The translations under genes and the position numbers were made by a program. Shown here piece by piece: positions 52,576-61,765 of a DNA stretch of 64,000 bases. Each line of letters begins with the position of its first letter. The first letter of the stretch is position 1. The DNA comes from Streptomyces sp. NRRL F-5135 (GTDB taxonomy: Bacteria; Actinomycetota; Actinomycetes; Streptomycetales; Streptomycetaceae). The notes under the pieces were generated by a model that searched no databases, was not told the DNA's origin, and worked only from the letters and a program-made list of their open reading frames with translations. The DNA lies in assembly GCF_000719775.1 (NCBI RefSeq), contig NZ_JOHR01000007.1:186001-250000 (forward strand). Direction: 5' to 3'.

Positions 52576-54546
52576 GTGACCTCCGCGACCGCATCGAGTC
52601 CCGCCACCGGCACCGGTGAAGAGAACGCTCCCCTGCTGCCCGGCCGGGAGACCTGGCGGGCGCTGTACCGGCACATCCGGCCGCACCGCCGCGTCATCGC
52701 CCTCGGCGCGCTCCTGGCGCTGATCGGCTCCGCGAGCGCGCTGGCCCAGCCGCTCGCCGCCAAGGCGCTGGTGGACCGGCTCGGCGAGAACGGCTCGATC
52801 ACCGGGATCCTGCTGTTCCTCACCGCTCTGGTGGTGTTCGGCACGGCGGTCGAGGCGTTCGGCGCGTACCTCCTCGAGCGGACCGCCGAGTCCGTCGTCC
52901 TGGCCGCCCGGCGCTCGCTGATCGGGCGGCTGCTCCGGCTGCGCCTGCCGGAAGTGGAGCGGACCCAGCCCGGCGACCTGATGTCCCGGGTCACCTCGGA
53001 CACCACGCTGCTGCGCTCCGTGACGACGCAGTCGGTGGTCTCGGCGGCCACCGGCGCGCTCTCGACGCTGGCGACGATCGCGCTGATGGGGGTGATGGAC
53101 GCGGTCCTGCTGGGCGTCACGCTCGGGGTGATCGTCGTGATCGGCGCCGCGGTCGCCACGGTGATGCCGAAGATCGCCCGGGCCACGAAGCGCTCCCAGG
53201 AGGCGGTCGGGCACATCTCGACGGTTCTGGAACGGGCCTTCGGGGCGTTCCGTACGGTCAAGGCGTCGGGGGCGGAGGAGCGCGAGACCGCGGTCGTGGA
53301 GGCGGCGGCGCGGGAGGCGTGGCGGCAGGGCGTGAAGACCGCGAAGTGGCAGTCGCTGGCCGGGGCGTCGGTCGGACTGGCCGTGCAGATGTCGTTCCTG
53401 ACGGTGCTGGGCGTCGGCGGGGCGCGGGTCGCCTCTGGAGCGATCACCGTATCGACGCTGGTCGCGTTCCTGCTGTTGCTCTTCTACCTGATCGAGCCGG
53501 TCTCGAAGCTGGTGAACGCGGTGGCGCAGTTCCAGGTGGGGGCGGCGGCCGTGGCCCGGATCGCGGAGGCGGAGCGACTGGAGACGGAAGAGGTGGAGGC
53601 GGAGGGACCGGAGACGGAGGGACCGGGAACGGACAGACCGGCTGCCACTGGCGCGCTCCCGACGCCGGCGACGACGGCGCCCGTCGCCGCACCCGCACCT
53701 GTCGCCGCCACCGTCGCCGCTCCCGTCGCCGCTCCCGTCGCCGCCACCGTCGCCGTCGCCGCGACCGGCGGGCCGGCCGGTCGGGGTCCCGGTCCCGGCC
53801 CGAGTCCCGCCTCCGTCGTCTTCGAGAACGTCACCTTCCGCTACCGCGAGGGGCTGCCGTACGTCCACCACGGCGTCTCCTTCGAGGTCCCCGGCCCCGG
53901 GATGACCGCCTTCGTCGGTCCGTCGGGCGCGGGCAAGACGACCGTCTTCGGGCTGCTGGAACGGTTCTACGAGGCGACCGGCGGCCGGATCCTGGTCGAC
54001 GGGCGGGACGTCCGCGACCTGCCCCTCGCCGAACTGCGCGCCGCCATCGGCTATGTCGAGCAGGACGCGCCGGTGCTGGCCGGGACCCTGCGCGAGAACC
54101 TGGTCTTCGCCGCGCCGGACGCCTCCGACGAGGAGATGCGCGAGGTCCTCGCGCGGGCGCGGCTGGACACGCTGGTGGAACGGCTGCCGGAGGGCCTGCA
54201 CACACCGGTCGGGCACCGCGGCTCCACCCTGTCGGGCGGTGAACGGCAACGGGTGGCGATCGCGCGTGCGCTGCTGCGGCGGCCCCGGCTGCTGCTCCTG
54301 GACGAGGCCACCTCGCAGCTGGACGCGGTCAACGAGATGGCCCTGCGGGACGTGGTGGCGGAGGTGTCGCGGGAGGTGACGGTGCTGGTGGTGGCGCACC
54401 GGCTGTCGACGGTGACGCTGGCGGACCGGATCGTGGTGATGGACGCGGGGCGGGTGCGTGCGGTGGGGACGCATGAGGAGCTGGTGGCGAACGACCCGCT
54501 GTACGGGGAGCTGGCGGCGACTCAGTTCCTGGCGGCGGAGCGGTGA
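52576..54546 (+). CDS. ABC exporter, fused permease-ATPase
   Basis: A 656-residue half-transporter. Six membrane helices (about 45-330) precede an ATPase domain with Walker [10 protein letters not shown], signature LSGGERQRV, Walker [10 protein letters not shown] and the switch His in VVAHRLST. Between them is an unusual linker of about 70 residues, acidic and then Ala/Pro/Val/Thr repeats. It should work as a homodimer; the substrate is unknown. The start is uncertain: GTG at 52576 or GTG at 52537, neither with a good ribosome binding site. Confidence 0.92.
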   Translation: MTSATASSPATGTGEENAPLLPGRETWRALYRHIRPHRRVIALGALLALIGSASALAQPLAAKALVDRLGENGSITGILLFLTALVVFGTAVEAFGAYLLERTAESVVLAARRSLIGRLLRLRLPEVERTQPGDLMSRVTSDTTLLRSVTTQSVVSAATGALSTLATIALMGVMDAVLLGVTLGVIVVIGAAVATVMPKIARATKRSQEAVGHISTVLERAFGAFRTVKASGAEERETAVVEAAAREAWRQGVKTAKWQSLAGASVGLAVQMSFLTVLGVGGARVASGAITVSTLVAFLLLLFYLIEPVSKLVNAVAQFQVGAAAVARIAEAERLETEEVEAEGPETEGPGTDRPAATGALPTPATTAPVAAPAPVAATVAAPVAAPVAATVAVAATGGPAGRGPGPGPSPASVVFENVTFRYREGLPYVHHGVSFEVPGPGMTAFVGPSGAGKTTVFGLLERFYEATGGRILVDGRDVRDLPLAELRAAIGYVEQDAPVLAGTLRENLVFAAPDASDEEMREVLARARLDTLVERLPEGLHTPVGHRGSTLSGGERQRVAIARALLRRPRLLLLDEATSQLDAVNEMALRDVVAEVSREVTVLVVAHRLSTVTLADRIVVMDAGRVRAVGTHEELVANDPLYGELAATQFLAAER

Positions 54547-54685
54547 GCCCGGCTCGGTTCCTGGCGGCGGAGGGCCGGCGCGGGGCGGCGGCGCGGGGCC
54601 TGCGGGGAGGGCCGTACCTCGGCGTACGCCACTGATCGGCGGCGCAGCGGGAGCCACCCGACAGCACAAAAGGGATACTCCGGGC

Positions 54686-55897
54686 ATGACTGTTTCGCTT
54701 CCACACGGTCCGCGCCGGGGCCGCTCGCGGTGGCCGCTGCCGCGTGTCGCCGGCCCGGCCCGCACGTCCCGACCAGCCCGTACGTCCCGACCGGCCCGAC
54801 CGGCCCGTACGTCCCGACTGCTCGCCGGGGTCGTCCTGACCGCCTCGGCCGTCCTGGCCGCCGGCTGCTCAGAGGTGGGAGCGCCCCGCTCGGGGAACAC
54901 CGGGGGCGCGGGCACCTTCGACAACACCTCGGTGGCCGGCACGACGTCCCGGGCCGCGGCCGCGCCGCGGACGACCAACGATCTGCAGACCGACTACGAG
55001 ACGGTCATCAGGAACGTGCTGCCGTCGGTCGTGCAGATCGAAACCGGGAACAGCGTGGGCTCGGGCGTCGTCTACGACGGGCAGGGCCACATCGTCACCA
55101 ACGCCCATGTGGTCGGGAAACAGCGCACGTTCGTCGTCACGATCGCCACCGGCGAGCAGCCGCTGCGGGCCGAGCTCGTCGCCAGCTACCCCGCGCAGGA
55201 CCTCGCGGTCATCAAGCTCACCACGATCCCGAAGGGCCTGCGCGCGGCGACGTTCGGTACCACGTCCAAGGTCGCGGTCGGCCAGATCGTGCTGGCGATG
55301 GGCTCGCCCCTGGGGCTTTCGGGGAGCGTCACCCAGGGCATCGTCTCGGCGATCGGACGGACCGTCAGCGAGGGCGAGGCGGGCGGCGGCACGGGCGCGG
55401 TCATCGCCAACATGGTGCAGACCTCGGCCGCGATCAACCCGGGCAACAGCGGGGGCGCGCTGGCCAACCTGGACAGTGAGGTCATCGGCATCCCGACGCT
55501 GGCGGCGACCGATCAGCAGCTGGGCAACAGCGCGGCGCCGGGCATCGGTTTCGCGATCCCGGTCTCGACGGTGAAGACCATCGCCGACCAGATCATCAAG
55601 TACGGCAAGGTCACGAACTCGGGCCGGGCGGGCCTGGGCATCACCGGCCGTACCGTCCTGGGCCCGGACCTCCAGCCGTCCGGGGTCGCGGTCGTGTCGG
55701 TGACGAAGAACGGCCCGGCGGCGCGGGCGGGCATCAGGCCCGGGGACGTCATCGTGAAGCTCGACGGGACGCGCGTGCCGACGTTCGCCTCGCTGGCGGA
55801 GCAGTTGGCGTCGGACAGGCCCGGACAGAAGGTGAGGGTGACGTATGTGCGGGAGGGCTCGACGAAGGTGGCGGACGTCACGCTGGGCAAGTTGTGA
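54686..55897 (+). CDS. HtrA/DegP-like serine protease, lipoprotein
   Basis: A 403-residue S1C protease with one PDZ domain. The basic N-terminus contains ARTSRP-type repeats before a hydrophobic core and a lipobox ending LAAGC (about residue 61). The catalytic triad is His in TNAHVVG, Asp in AQDLAVIKL and Ser in GNSGGAL. The PDZ domain (about 310-395) has GVAVVSVTKNGPAARAGI. It probably degrades misfolded proteins outside the membrane. The cytoplasmic tail of about 45 residues is long for a lipoprotein signal. ATG start; probably monocistronic. Confidence 0.93.
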   Translation: MTVSLPHGPRRGRSRWPLPRVAGPARTSRPARTSRPARPARTSRLLAGVVLTASAVLAAGCSEVGAPRSGNTGGAGTFDNTSVAGTTSRAAAAPRTTNDLQTDYETVIRNVLPSVVQIETGNSVGSGVVYDGQGHIVTNAHVVGKQRTFVVTIATGEQPLRAELVASYPAQDLAVIKLTTIPKGLRAATFGTTSKVAVGQIVLAMGSPLGLSGSVTQGIVSAIGRTVSEGEAGGGTGAVIANMVQTSAAINPGNSGGALANLDSEVIGIPTLAATDQQLGNSAAPGIGFAIPVSTVKTIADQIIKYGKVTNSGRAGLGITGRTVLGPDLQPSGVAVVSVTKNGPAARAGIRPGDVIVKLDGTRVPTFASLAEQLASDRPGQKVRVTYVREGSTKVADVTLGKL

Positions 55898-56045
55898 GGA
55901 CACCGGGCGCCGGCCGGGCCGTACGGCGGCACCGGCGTACGGCGTGGCCATGCGTACGACGGGAACCGCCGCGCGCCGGCGTCGTGCCACGGCCGGTGGA
56001 CGGCGGCGAACGACGACCCGGCGAACGACGGTCCCTGTCGGGTGG

Positions 56046-56255
56046 TCAGTCGCTCGCCGCCTGCAGGCTCATGGGGCCGTACACCTCGTTGCCGTCCTCG
56101 AACAGCGTGACCTGGTCCACTCCCCCTTCGAGCAGGTCCTTCCAGACCTCGCCGACCCAGGACTCGGCGTCCCCCTGTGTGGTGAAGTCCTCCGGCTCCA
56201 CCGCCGGCGCGACCTCCGTACCGTCAGCCTTCTCGAACCGCCACATCCACGCCAT
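56046..56255 (-). CDS. Small conserved hypothetical protein
   Basis: A 69-residue acidic protein (opens MAWMWRFEKADGTEV, ends PMSLQAASD). It has alternating Trp and acidic residues and a VDQVTLFEDGNEVYGP stretch, suggesting a small alpha/beta fold. I recognise it only as a common Streptomyces hypothetical protein near cobU. It diverges from the cobU fusion gene. Confidence 0.75.
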   Translation of the reverse strand: MAWMWRFEKADGTEVAPAVEPEDFTTQGDAESWVGEVWKDLLEGGVDQVTLFEDGNEVYGPMSLQAASD

Positions 56256-56353
56256 GTACGCCTCCGATCCAGGGTCCTGCGGAACTGATCAGCTTCCTGC
56301 CCGCAGCGTAGCCGGACGCGCACCGAACGCGGCGACACGGGAGGATCGTCTTC

Positions 56354-57679
56354 GTGGAACTGACTCTGCTCGGCACCGGAGCCCCCTCCGGCCTCCCCCG
56401 GCCCCACTGCCCCTGCGCGTCCTGCGCGACCGCCCTCGGTGAACGGGCGCGCGCCGCGACCTCGCTCCTCGTGGACGGGGTCCTGCTGCTGGATCTGACG
56501 CCCGGGGCCGCGCTCGCCGCCGCCCGCTCCGGGCACTCCCTCGCGGGCGTGCGCCAGGTCCTGCTCACGCATCCGCACGACGGCCCCGCGGTCGAACTGC
56601 CCGCCGGTCTGCCCTCGGCGGGGCGGGTGGCGGACGGCCGGGTGCTGACGCTGCTCAGCGGGCACCGGGTGCGGGCGGTGGCGATGGACGCGCCGGGCAC
56701 GGGATACGAGGTGACGGGGCCGGACGGCGAGCGGCTGCTGTACCTGCCGCCGGGCGGCGCTCCCGCGGGGGTGTCCGGGGCGCACGGCGGGCCGCCCGGC
56801 GGGCCTGGGGGCCCTGGGCGCGCGGGCGTACCGGGAGTCCCCGGGGCCGCCGCTGCCCGGGGCGTTCCCGGCGCTCCCGGTGTGTCCGGTGGGGCCCGGG
56901 GGGCGGCGGGCCCGGCCCCGTACGACATGGTGGCCGCCGACGTCACCGGCCGGCCGGAGGCGGTGGCGCGGCTGCGGGCGGCCGGGGCGGTGGGGCCGGA
57001 CACGGATGTCGTGGCGGTGCACGTCGACCACGACGTACCGCCCGGCGCGGAGCTGGCGCGCCGGCTCGCGGCGGCGGGCGCGCGGGCGGTGCCCGACGGG
57101 ACGACGCTGACGATCGGCGCGTACCACCCGGCGCCCGTGGTGCCCCGGCGCACGCTGGTGACGGGCGGGGCGCGCTCGGGCAAGTCCTGGGAAGCCGAAC
57201 GGCGGCTGGAGGCGTTCCCGGGCGTGCTGTACGTGGCGACGGGCGGCACCCGGGAAGGGGACCGGGAGTGGGACGCCCGCGTCCGCGCCCACCGCGAACG
57301 CCGGCCCGGTTCCTGGCACACCGTCGAGACCTGTGACCTGGTGCCCCTGCTCGCGGCGGAGGGGCCGCCGCTGCTGATCGACTGTCTGTCGCTGTGGCTG
57401 ACGGACGCGATGGACCGGGTGAACGCGTGGGACGACGCGGCCTGGTCGGGCGGCGGCGAGAAGGCGCTGCGGGAGCGGACGGCGGAACTGGTCACGGCGG
57501 TACGGGAGACGCGGCGGACGCTGGTGGCCGTGACGAACGAGGTCGGCTCGGGCGTGGTCCCCGCGACGGCGTCGGGCCGGCGGTTCCGGGACGAGCTGGG
57601 CCGGCTGAACGCGCGGGTCGCGGACGAGTGCGAGCACGTGCTGATGGTGGTGGCGGGCCAGACGACGACCTTGCGGTGA
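56354..57679 (+). CDS. cobU: CobU (adenosylcobinamide kinase/guanylyltransferase) fused to a metallo-beta-lactamase-like domain
   Basis: A 441-residue fusion. Residues 1-250 resemble a metallo-beta-lactamase fold (LLGTGAPSGLPRP, then a degenerate THPHDG in place of HxHxDH). A Gly/Pro/Ala-rich, collagen-like stretch (about 135-190) interrupts it. Residues 260-441 are CobU: P-loop GGARSGKSWEAE, RPGSWHTVET and LIDCLSLWLTDAM. CobU phosphorylates and then GMP-loads adenosylcobinamide in cobalamin assembly and salvage. GTG start. The usual partner genes cobS and cobT do not follow; a B12-enzyme operon does. Confidence 0.92.
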   Translation: MELTLLGTGAPSGLPRPHCPCASCATALGERARAATSLLVDGVLLLDLTPGAALAAARSGHSLAGVRQVLLTHPHDGPAVELPAGLPSAGRVADGRVLTLLSGHRVRAVAMDAPGTGYEVTGPDGERLLYLPPGGAPAGVSGAHGGPPGGPGGPGRAGVPGVPGAAAARGVPGAPGVSGGARGAAGPAPYDMVAADVTGRPEAVARLRAAGAVGPDTDVVAVHVDHDVPPGAELARRLAAAGARAVPDGTTLTIGAYHPAPVVPRRTLVTGGARSGKSWEAERRLEAFPGVLYVATGGTREGDREWDARVRAHRERRPGSWHTVETCDLVPLLAAEGPPLLIDCLSLWLTDAMDRVNAWDDAAWSGGGEKALRERTAELVTAVRETRRTLVAVTNEVGSGVVPATASGRRFRDELGRLNARVADECEHVLMVVAGQTTTLR

Positions 57680-57919
57680 CGCCTCCCGGCGGACTCGCCG
57701 CGTACCACGGGACATCCCCGGCGGACTCGCCCCGTATCCGCCCGGAGGCCCGAGATGGGCCCGTCCGATATCCGCCGGGGCGCCTCCCGGCGTGAGGGGG
57801 ACGCGGCACATACCTGCCGTGGGCACTGTGTGCCACCGGCGGCGCCTTCCACCGCGCGGGGGGCGCTCGGCAGTCTCGATCTCAGGCCCCACGGAGCCTC
57901 AACCCCACAGGGAGAGATC

Positions 57920-58825
57920 ATGGACATCCGGCAACTGAGGACCTTCCACCGTGTAGCCGCCCTGGGCAGCGTCACCCGGGCCGCGGCCGAGCTCAACTAC
58001 GCACAGTCCAGTGTCACCGGTCAGATCAAGAGCCTGGAAGTGTCCCTCGGCACCGACCTGTTCGAGCGGGTCGGGGGCAAGATCCGGCTCACTCCGGCGG
58101 GCAGCAGGCTGCTGCCGTACGCCGGGCAGATGCTGTCGCTGGCGGACCAGGCCCGCGGCGCGACCGTGGCCGACGGGCAGCCGGAGGGACAGCTGACCAT
58201 CGGGACCATGGAGAGCATCACCTCCTACCGGATGCCCTCGGTACTGGAGTACTTCCACCACCGCTACCCGCGCCTCCAGCTCATCCTCCGGCCCAGCCTG
58301 TGCGCGGAGACCCTGCACGCCCTGCGCCAGGGCGACTTCGACGCGGGCTTCCTGATGGAGGCCGAGACCCAGCACTCCGGGGTGCACAGCGAGGTGCTCG
58401 GCAGGGAGCCGCTCGTCGTGGTGGCCGCGCCGAACCACCGCCTCGCGGGCGAGGCCAAGGTCTCCACGGACGATCTGCGCGAGGAGGCCGTCCTGGCGCC
58501 CGAGGCCGGCTGCGCCTACCGGGAACTGCTGGAGGCGGAGCTGAACGACGGCTCGGGAGAGCCGGTGCCGTTCCTGGAGTTCGGCACCATCGAGGCCATC
58601 AAGCGCGGGGTCGGCGCCGGACTGGGCATCAGCCTGCTGCCCCGGATGACCGTCACGGAGGAACTGGCCGCGGGCACCCTCGCCCAACTGGCCTGGGAGC
58701 CGCCCTTCGAGCTGTACACCCAGCTCGCCTGGCGCAAGGGAGCCCCGCTGTCCCGGGAGCGTCAGGTGTTCATCGACCGGGTCCTCGAATCCCTCAGCCA
58801 CGAATACCGCACCCAGGCCGACTGA
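57920..58825 (+). CDS. LysR-family transcriptional regulator
   Basis: A 301-residue LysR regulator. The N-terminal helix-turn-helix (about 1-60) reads DIRQLRTFHRVAALGSVTRAAAEL and ends FERVGGKIRLTPAG. The C-terminal effector domain (90-295) is a periplasmic-binding-type fold. It lies 156 bp upstream of, and on the same strand as, the glutamate mutase genes, so it may be their local activator. The effector is unknown; glutamate or methylaspartate would be logical. AGGGAGAG precedes the ATG. Confidence 0.92.
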   Translation: MDIRQLRTFHRVAALGSVTRAAAELNYAQSSVTGQIKSLEVSLGTDLFERVGGKIRLTPAGSRLLPYAGQMLSLADQARGATVADGQPEGQLTIGTMESITSYRMPSVLEYFHHRYPRLQLILRPSLCAETLHALRQGDFDAGFLMEAETQHSGVHSEVLGREPLVVVAAPNHRLAGEAKVSTDDLREEAVLAPEAGCAYRELLEAELNDGSGEPVPFLEFGTIEAIKRGVGAGLGISLLPRMTVTEELAAGTLAQLAWEPPFELYTQLAWRKGAPLSRERQVFIDRVLESLSHEYRTQAD

Positions 58826-58981
58826 CCGGGACGCCACGGAGAATCGTCTTCGCCGCGATCCGTCCAAGGTCATCAGGAAAGCCAATAACGGCCATCCGCG
58901 ATGGCGAACAGATTTCCTGGACTTGCCGGTGAGTCGGCGAACACAATTCTGTAGTAACTGGTTCACGGCGAGGGGAAGCTC

Positions 58982-59455
58982 ATGTCACAGGTCATGCGCC
59001 CGGGGAAACGGTTCATCGTATCGAGCGTGTCGTCCGACGCACACATGTGGAATCTTGTCTTTCTTCAGCTCCTGCTCGAGGAGCACGGAGCTGAGGTGAA
59101 CAACCTGGGCGCGTGCGTGCCCGACGAACTCATCATCGACGAGTGCCTCAGCACGAGGCCGGACGCACTGATCCTGTCCACGGTGAACGGACACGGACAC
59201 CTCGACGGGCTCAGGCTGATTCGTAAGATCCGCAGCGAACCCGCTCTGGAGGACCTGCGCGTGGTCATCGGCGGGAAACTGGGGGTGCGCGGCGCGGAGA
59301 ACATCGTCTACGCCGAGGAACTCGCGCTCAACGGTTTCGACGCGGTATTCGAGGCGGGCAGCGGAATAGAGCGCTTCGAGGAATTCCTGGGTGCTCTGGA
59401 AAGCGGTCCGTCCCGGGCCCGCCCGGCCCTCGCTCCCGTGGGGGCCGCCGCGTGA
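58982..59455 (+). CDS. Cobalamin-binding subunit of a glutamate (methylaspartate) mutase
   Basis: A 157-residue B12-binding domain protein. The cobalt-ligating His is in SSDAHMWNLVFLQ (DxHxxN, against DxHxxG in clostridial GlmS). The LNGHGH-like segment STVNGHGHLDGL and the GGKLG motif follow in the expected order. A 20-residue Ala/Pro tail ends it. It pairs with the large mutase subunit, whose GTG overlaps its stop by 4 bp. Together they rearrange L-glutamate to 3-methylaspartate. Confidence 0.9.
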   Translation: MSQVMRPGKRFIVSSVSSDAHMWNLVFLQLLLEEHGAEVNNLGACVPDELIIDECLSTRPDALILSTVNGHGHLDGLRLIRKIRSEPALEDLRVVIGGKLGVRGAENIVYAEELALNGFDAVFEAGSGIERFEEFLGALESGPSRARPALAPVGAAA

Positions 59456-60801
59456 GCGCGTTGGCCCGGCCCGGTGCCGGCCCCGCGCCCGCCACCCGGG
59501 GTGTCCCGCCCCAGGGCCGGTTCTCGAGTTACGTCCACCGTTCCGCGGCGGCCGGGCGGCTGGCGGTGCAGCCCCGGATGGGCTTCGCCGACCTCGCCAC
59601 CATGCGCGAGGGGCTGCGCGAGGTGCGCGACGCCGACGCCACGTCCATCGGCACCATCACCCTCGACAGCTACACCCGGGTCAACGACCACGACTCGGCC
59701 CGCGCCGCCCTGCGCACCGGCGCGGAGCTCAACGGCTTCCCGCTCGTCGCCCACGGCGAGCGAGCCACCCGGGAGTTACTCGAATCCGTGTCGGGTCGCG
59801 ACTTCCCGGTCCAGGTCAGGCACGGTTCGGCACTGCCGCAGCCGCTGTTCAGGGCCATGGTCGCGGCCGGGGTCGACGCCACCGAGGGCGGCCCCGTCTC
59901 GTACTGCCTGCCCTACAGCCGCGCCCCGATCGCCAAGGCGGTCAGCGCGTGGGCGGAGTGCTGCGAACTGATCGCCGAGCAGCCGGATCCAATGCACCTG
60001 GAGAGCTTCGGCGGCTGCATGCTGGGCCAGCTCTGCCCACCCAGCCTGCTGGTGGCGCTGAGCGTCCTGGAGACGCTGTTCTTCCGTGAGCACGGCCTGC
60101 ACAGCATCTCGCTGAGCTATGCCCAGCAGACCCATCCGGGCCAGGACCTGGAGGCGCTGGCCGCGCTGCGCCGGCTGGGGGGCGAGCGGCTGTCGGGGGC
60201 CGACTGGCACGTGGTGCTCTACACGTACATGGGTGTCTTCCCGCGCACTCCCATCGGCTCGTTCCGGATCCTGGAGGAGAGCGTCCGGCTCGCGGTCCGC
60301 AGCGGCACCGAGCGGCTGATCGTGAAGACCCCGGCGGAGGCGTACCGCATCCCCACCATCGCCGAGAACGTGAACGCCCTGGAGTTCGCCGAGTCCATCG
60401 CCGAGGACGAGGCGGCCCGCGAGCCGTCGTTCGAGGCCACCGACACGGGGATCTACGAGGAGGCCAGGCTGCTGGTCGACAGCACCCTGGAACTCGCCCC
60501 GACGGTCGGTGAGGCACTGGTCAAGGCGTTCTCCCGCGGCCATCTGGACGTGCCGTTCTGCCTGCACCAGGACAACGCCAACAAGTCGCGCGCCTACGTC
60601 GACCCACGCGGGATGCTGCGCTGGGCCGAACCGGGGCGGATGCCGCTGAACGTGAAGGACTTCGACGCCAGGCGTCCCGTCAGCGCCCAGGGCCTGCTCG
60701 GCATGCTCGGCTTCAACGAGCGTCGTTTCGACCGCGAACAGCTGACCCGCGTGCACTCGCGCGAACTGCTGGTCGGGTCCGGTCCGAGGAGTCTGTCGTG
60801 A
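59452..60801 (+). CDS. Glutamate (methylaspartate) mutase large subunit, GlmE-like
   Basis: A 449-residue TIM-barrel subunit. Family landmarks are RMGFADL, TLDSYTRVND, FPVQVRHGSALPQPLF, EGGPVSYCLPYSR, SFGGCMLGQLCPPSLL and YAQQTHPGQDLEAL. In biosynthetic clusters, as for friulimicin, such pairs supply 3-methylaspartate. The GTG overlaps the small-subunit stop, and the stop overlaps the next GTG, so the three genes are translationally coupled. It is slightly shorter than clostridial GlmE. Confidence 0.92.
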   Translation: MSALARPGAGPAPATRGVPPQGRFSSYVHRSAAAGRLAVQPRMGFADLATMREGLREVRDADATSIGTITLDSYTRVNDHDSARAALRTGAELNGFPLVAHGERATRELLESVSGRDFPVQVRHGSALPQPLFRAMVAAGVDATEGGPVSYCLPYSRAPIAKAVSAWAECCELIAEQPDPMHLESFGGCMLGQLCPPSLLVALSVLETLFFREHGLHSISLSYAQQTHPGQDLEALAALRRLGGERLSGADWHVVLYTYMGVFPRTPIGSFRILEESVRLAVRSGTERLIVKTPAEAYRIPTIAENVNALEFAESIAEDEAAREPSFEATDTGIYEEARLLVDSTLELAPTVGEALVKAFSRGHLDVPFCLHQDNANKSRAYVDPRGMLRWAEPGRMPLNVKDFDARRPVSAQGLLGMLGFNERRFDREQLTRVHSRELLVGSGPRSLS

Positions 60802-61733
60802 ACACCCCCACTCTGGACGACGTACGACGCCGGGGCGCGCTGCGCACCGTGGTGAGCCGCGGCATCCGCGGTCTCTCCCAGCGTTCCGACGACGGCCGCT
60901 GGACCGGCCTGGACACCGATGTCGCCCGTGCCGTGGCCGCCGCCGCGCTCGGCGACGCCGAGGCCGTCGACTGGCTGCCCTCGGATCCGGCCGACCGGCT
61001 GCCCCGGCTCGTCGCGGGGGAGGCCGAGCTGACGGTGTGCAACCTCAGCTGGACGCTGGGGCGGGAGGCCACCTCGCCGGTGCTGTTCGCCGGTGTCACG
61101 TGCTACGACGGCGAGGGGTTCCTGGTAGCCGCTGACAACGGTGTCGAGCACCCCGAGCAGCTCGCCGGGCGGCGCCTGGCGGTGCAGGCCGGCACCACCA
61201 GCGCCACCAACCTCGCCTCCTGGTACGGGAGCCGCGGGCTGTCCGTCGAGCCGGTCGCCTTCGCCACCCCGGCCGAGGCCCTGGCCGGTTACGCCTCGGG
61301 CGACTGCGCGGCCTACGTCCTCGACCGGGTGGCGCTGGCCGGTGAGCGGGCCGCGCTCCCCGACCCGTCGGCCCACCGCATCCTCGACACGGCGATCTCG
61401 CGCGAGCCGATGGCCGCGGCGGTACGCGACGACGACCCGTCCTGGTTCCGGCTGTGCCGCTGGGTGCTGCAACTGCTCATCTCCGCCGAGCACCAGGCCG
61501 ACGAGTCGGGCGAGCGGGAGAAGGCGCTCGCACAGGCCGCCGAGGCGGCCGGCCCGCACGGTCCCGCGATCGGCCTCGACGAGGACTGGGCCGCCCGGGT
61601 GCTGTCCGCCGTGGGCACCTACGGGGACCTCTACGAGCGCAATCTCGGCACCGCCACGCCTCTCGCCGTCCCGCGCGGACTCAACGAGCTGTGGACGCGG
61701 GGCGGCCTGCACTACGCCGTCCCCCTGCACTGA
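60798..61733 (+). CDS. Solute-binding-fold (SBP family 3) protein without a signal peptide
   Basis: A 311-residue protein of the amino-acid-binding SBP_bac_3 fold: an early RRRGALRTVVSRG strand, GLDTDVARAVAAAALG, LVAGEAELTVCNLSWT, and LAGRRLAVQAGTTSATNL. It starts directly with the folded domain and has no signal peptide, lipobox or adjacent ABC permease. It should be cytoplasmic, so it is more likely an enzyme or binding protein than a transporter part. Members of this fold include cyclohexadienyl/arogenate dehydratases. Coupled to the mutase genes by a GTGA overlap. Confidence 0.82.
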   Translation: MNTPTLDDVRRRGALRTVVSRGIRGLSQRSDDGRWTGLDTDVARAVAAAALGDAEAVDWLPSDPADRLPRLVAGEAELTVCNLSWTLGREATSPVLFAGVTCYDGEGFLVAADNGVEHPEQLAGRRLAVQAGTTSATNLASWYGSRGLSVEPVAFATPAEALAGYASGDCAAYVLDRVALAGERAALPDPSAHRILDTAISREPMAAAVRDDDPSWFRLCRWVLQLLISAEHQADESGEREKALAQAAEAAGPHGPAIGLDEDWAARVLSAVGTYGDLYERNLGTATPLAVPRGLNELWTRGGLHYAVPLH

Positions 61734-61765
61734 CCGCCCCTCCATGTCGTGAAAGGACTCACTCC

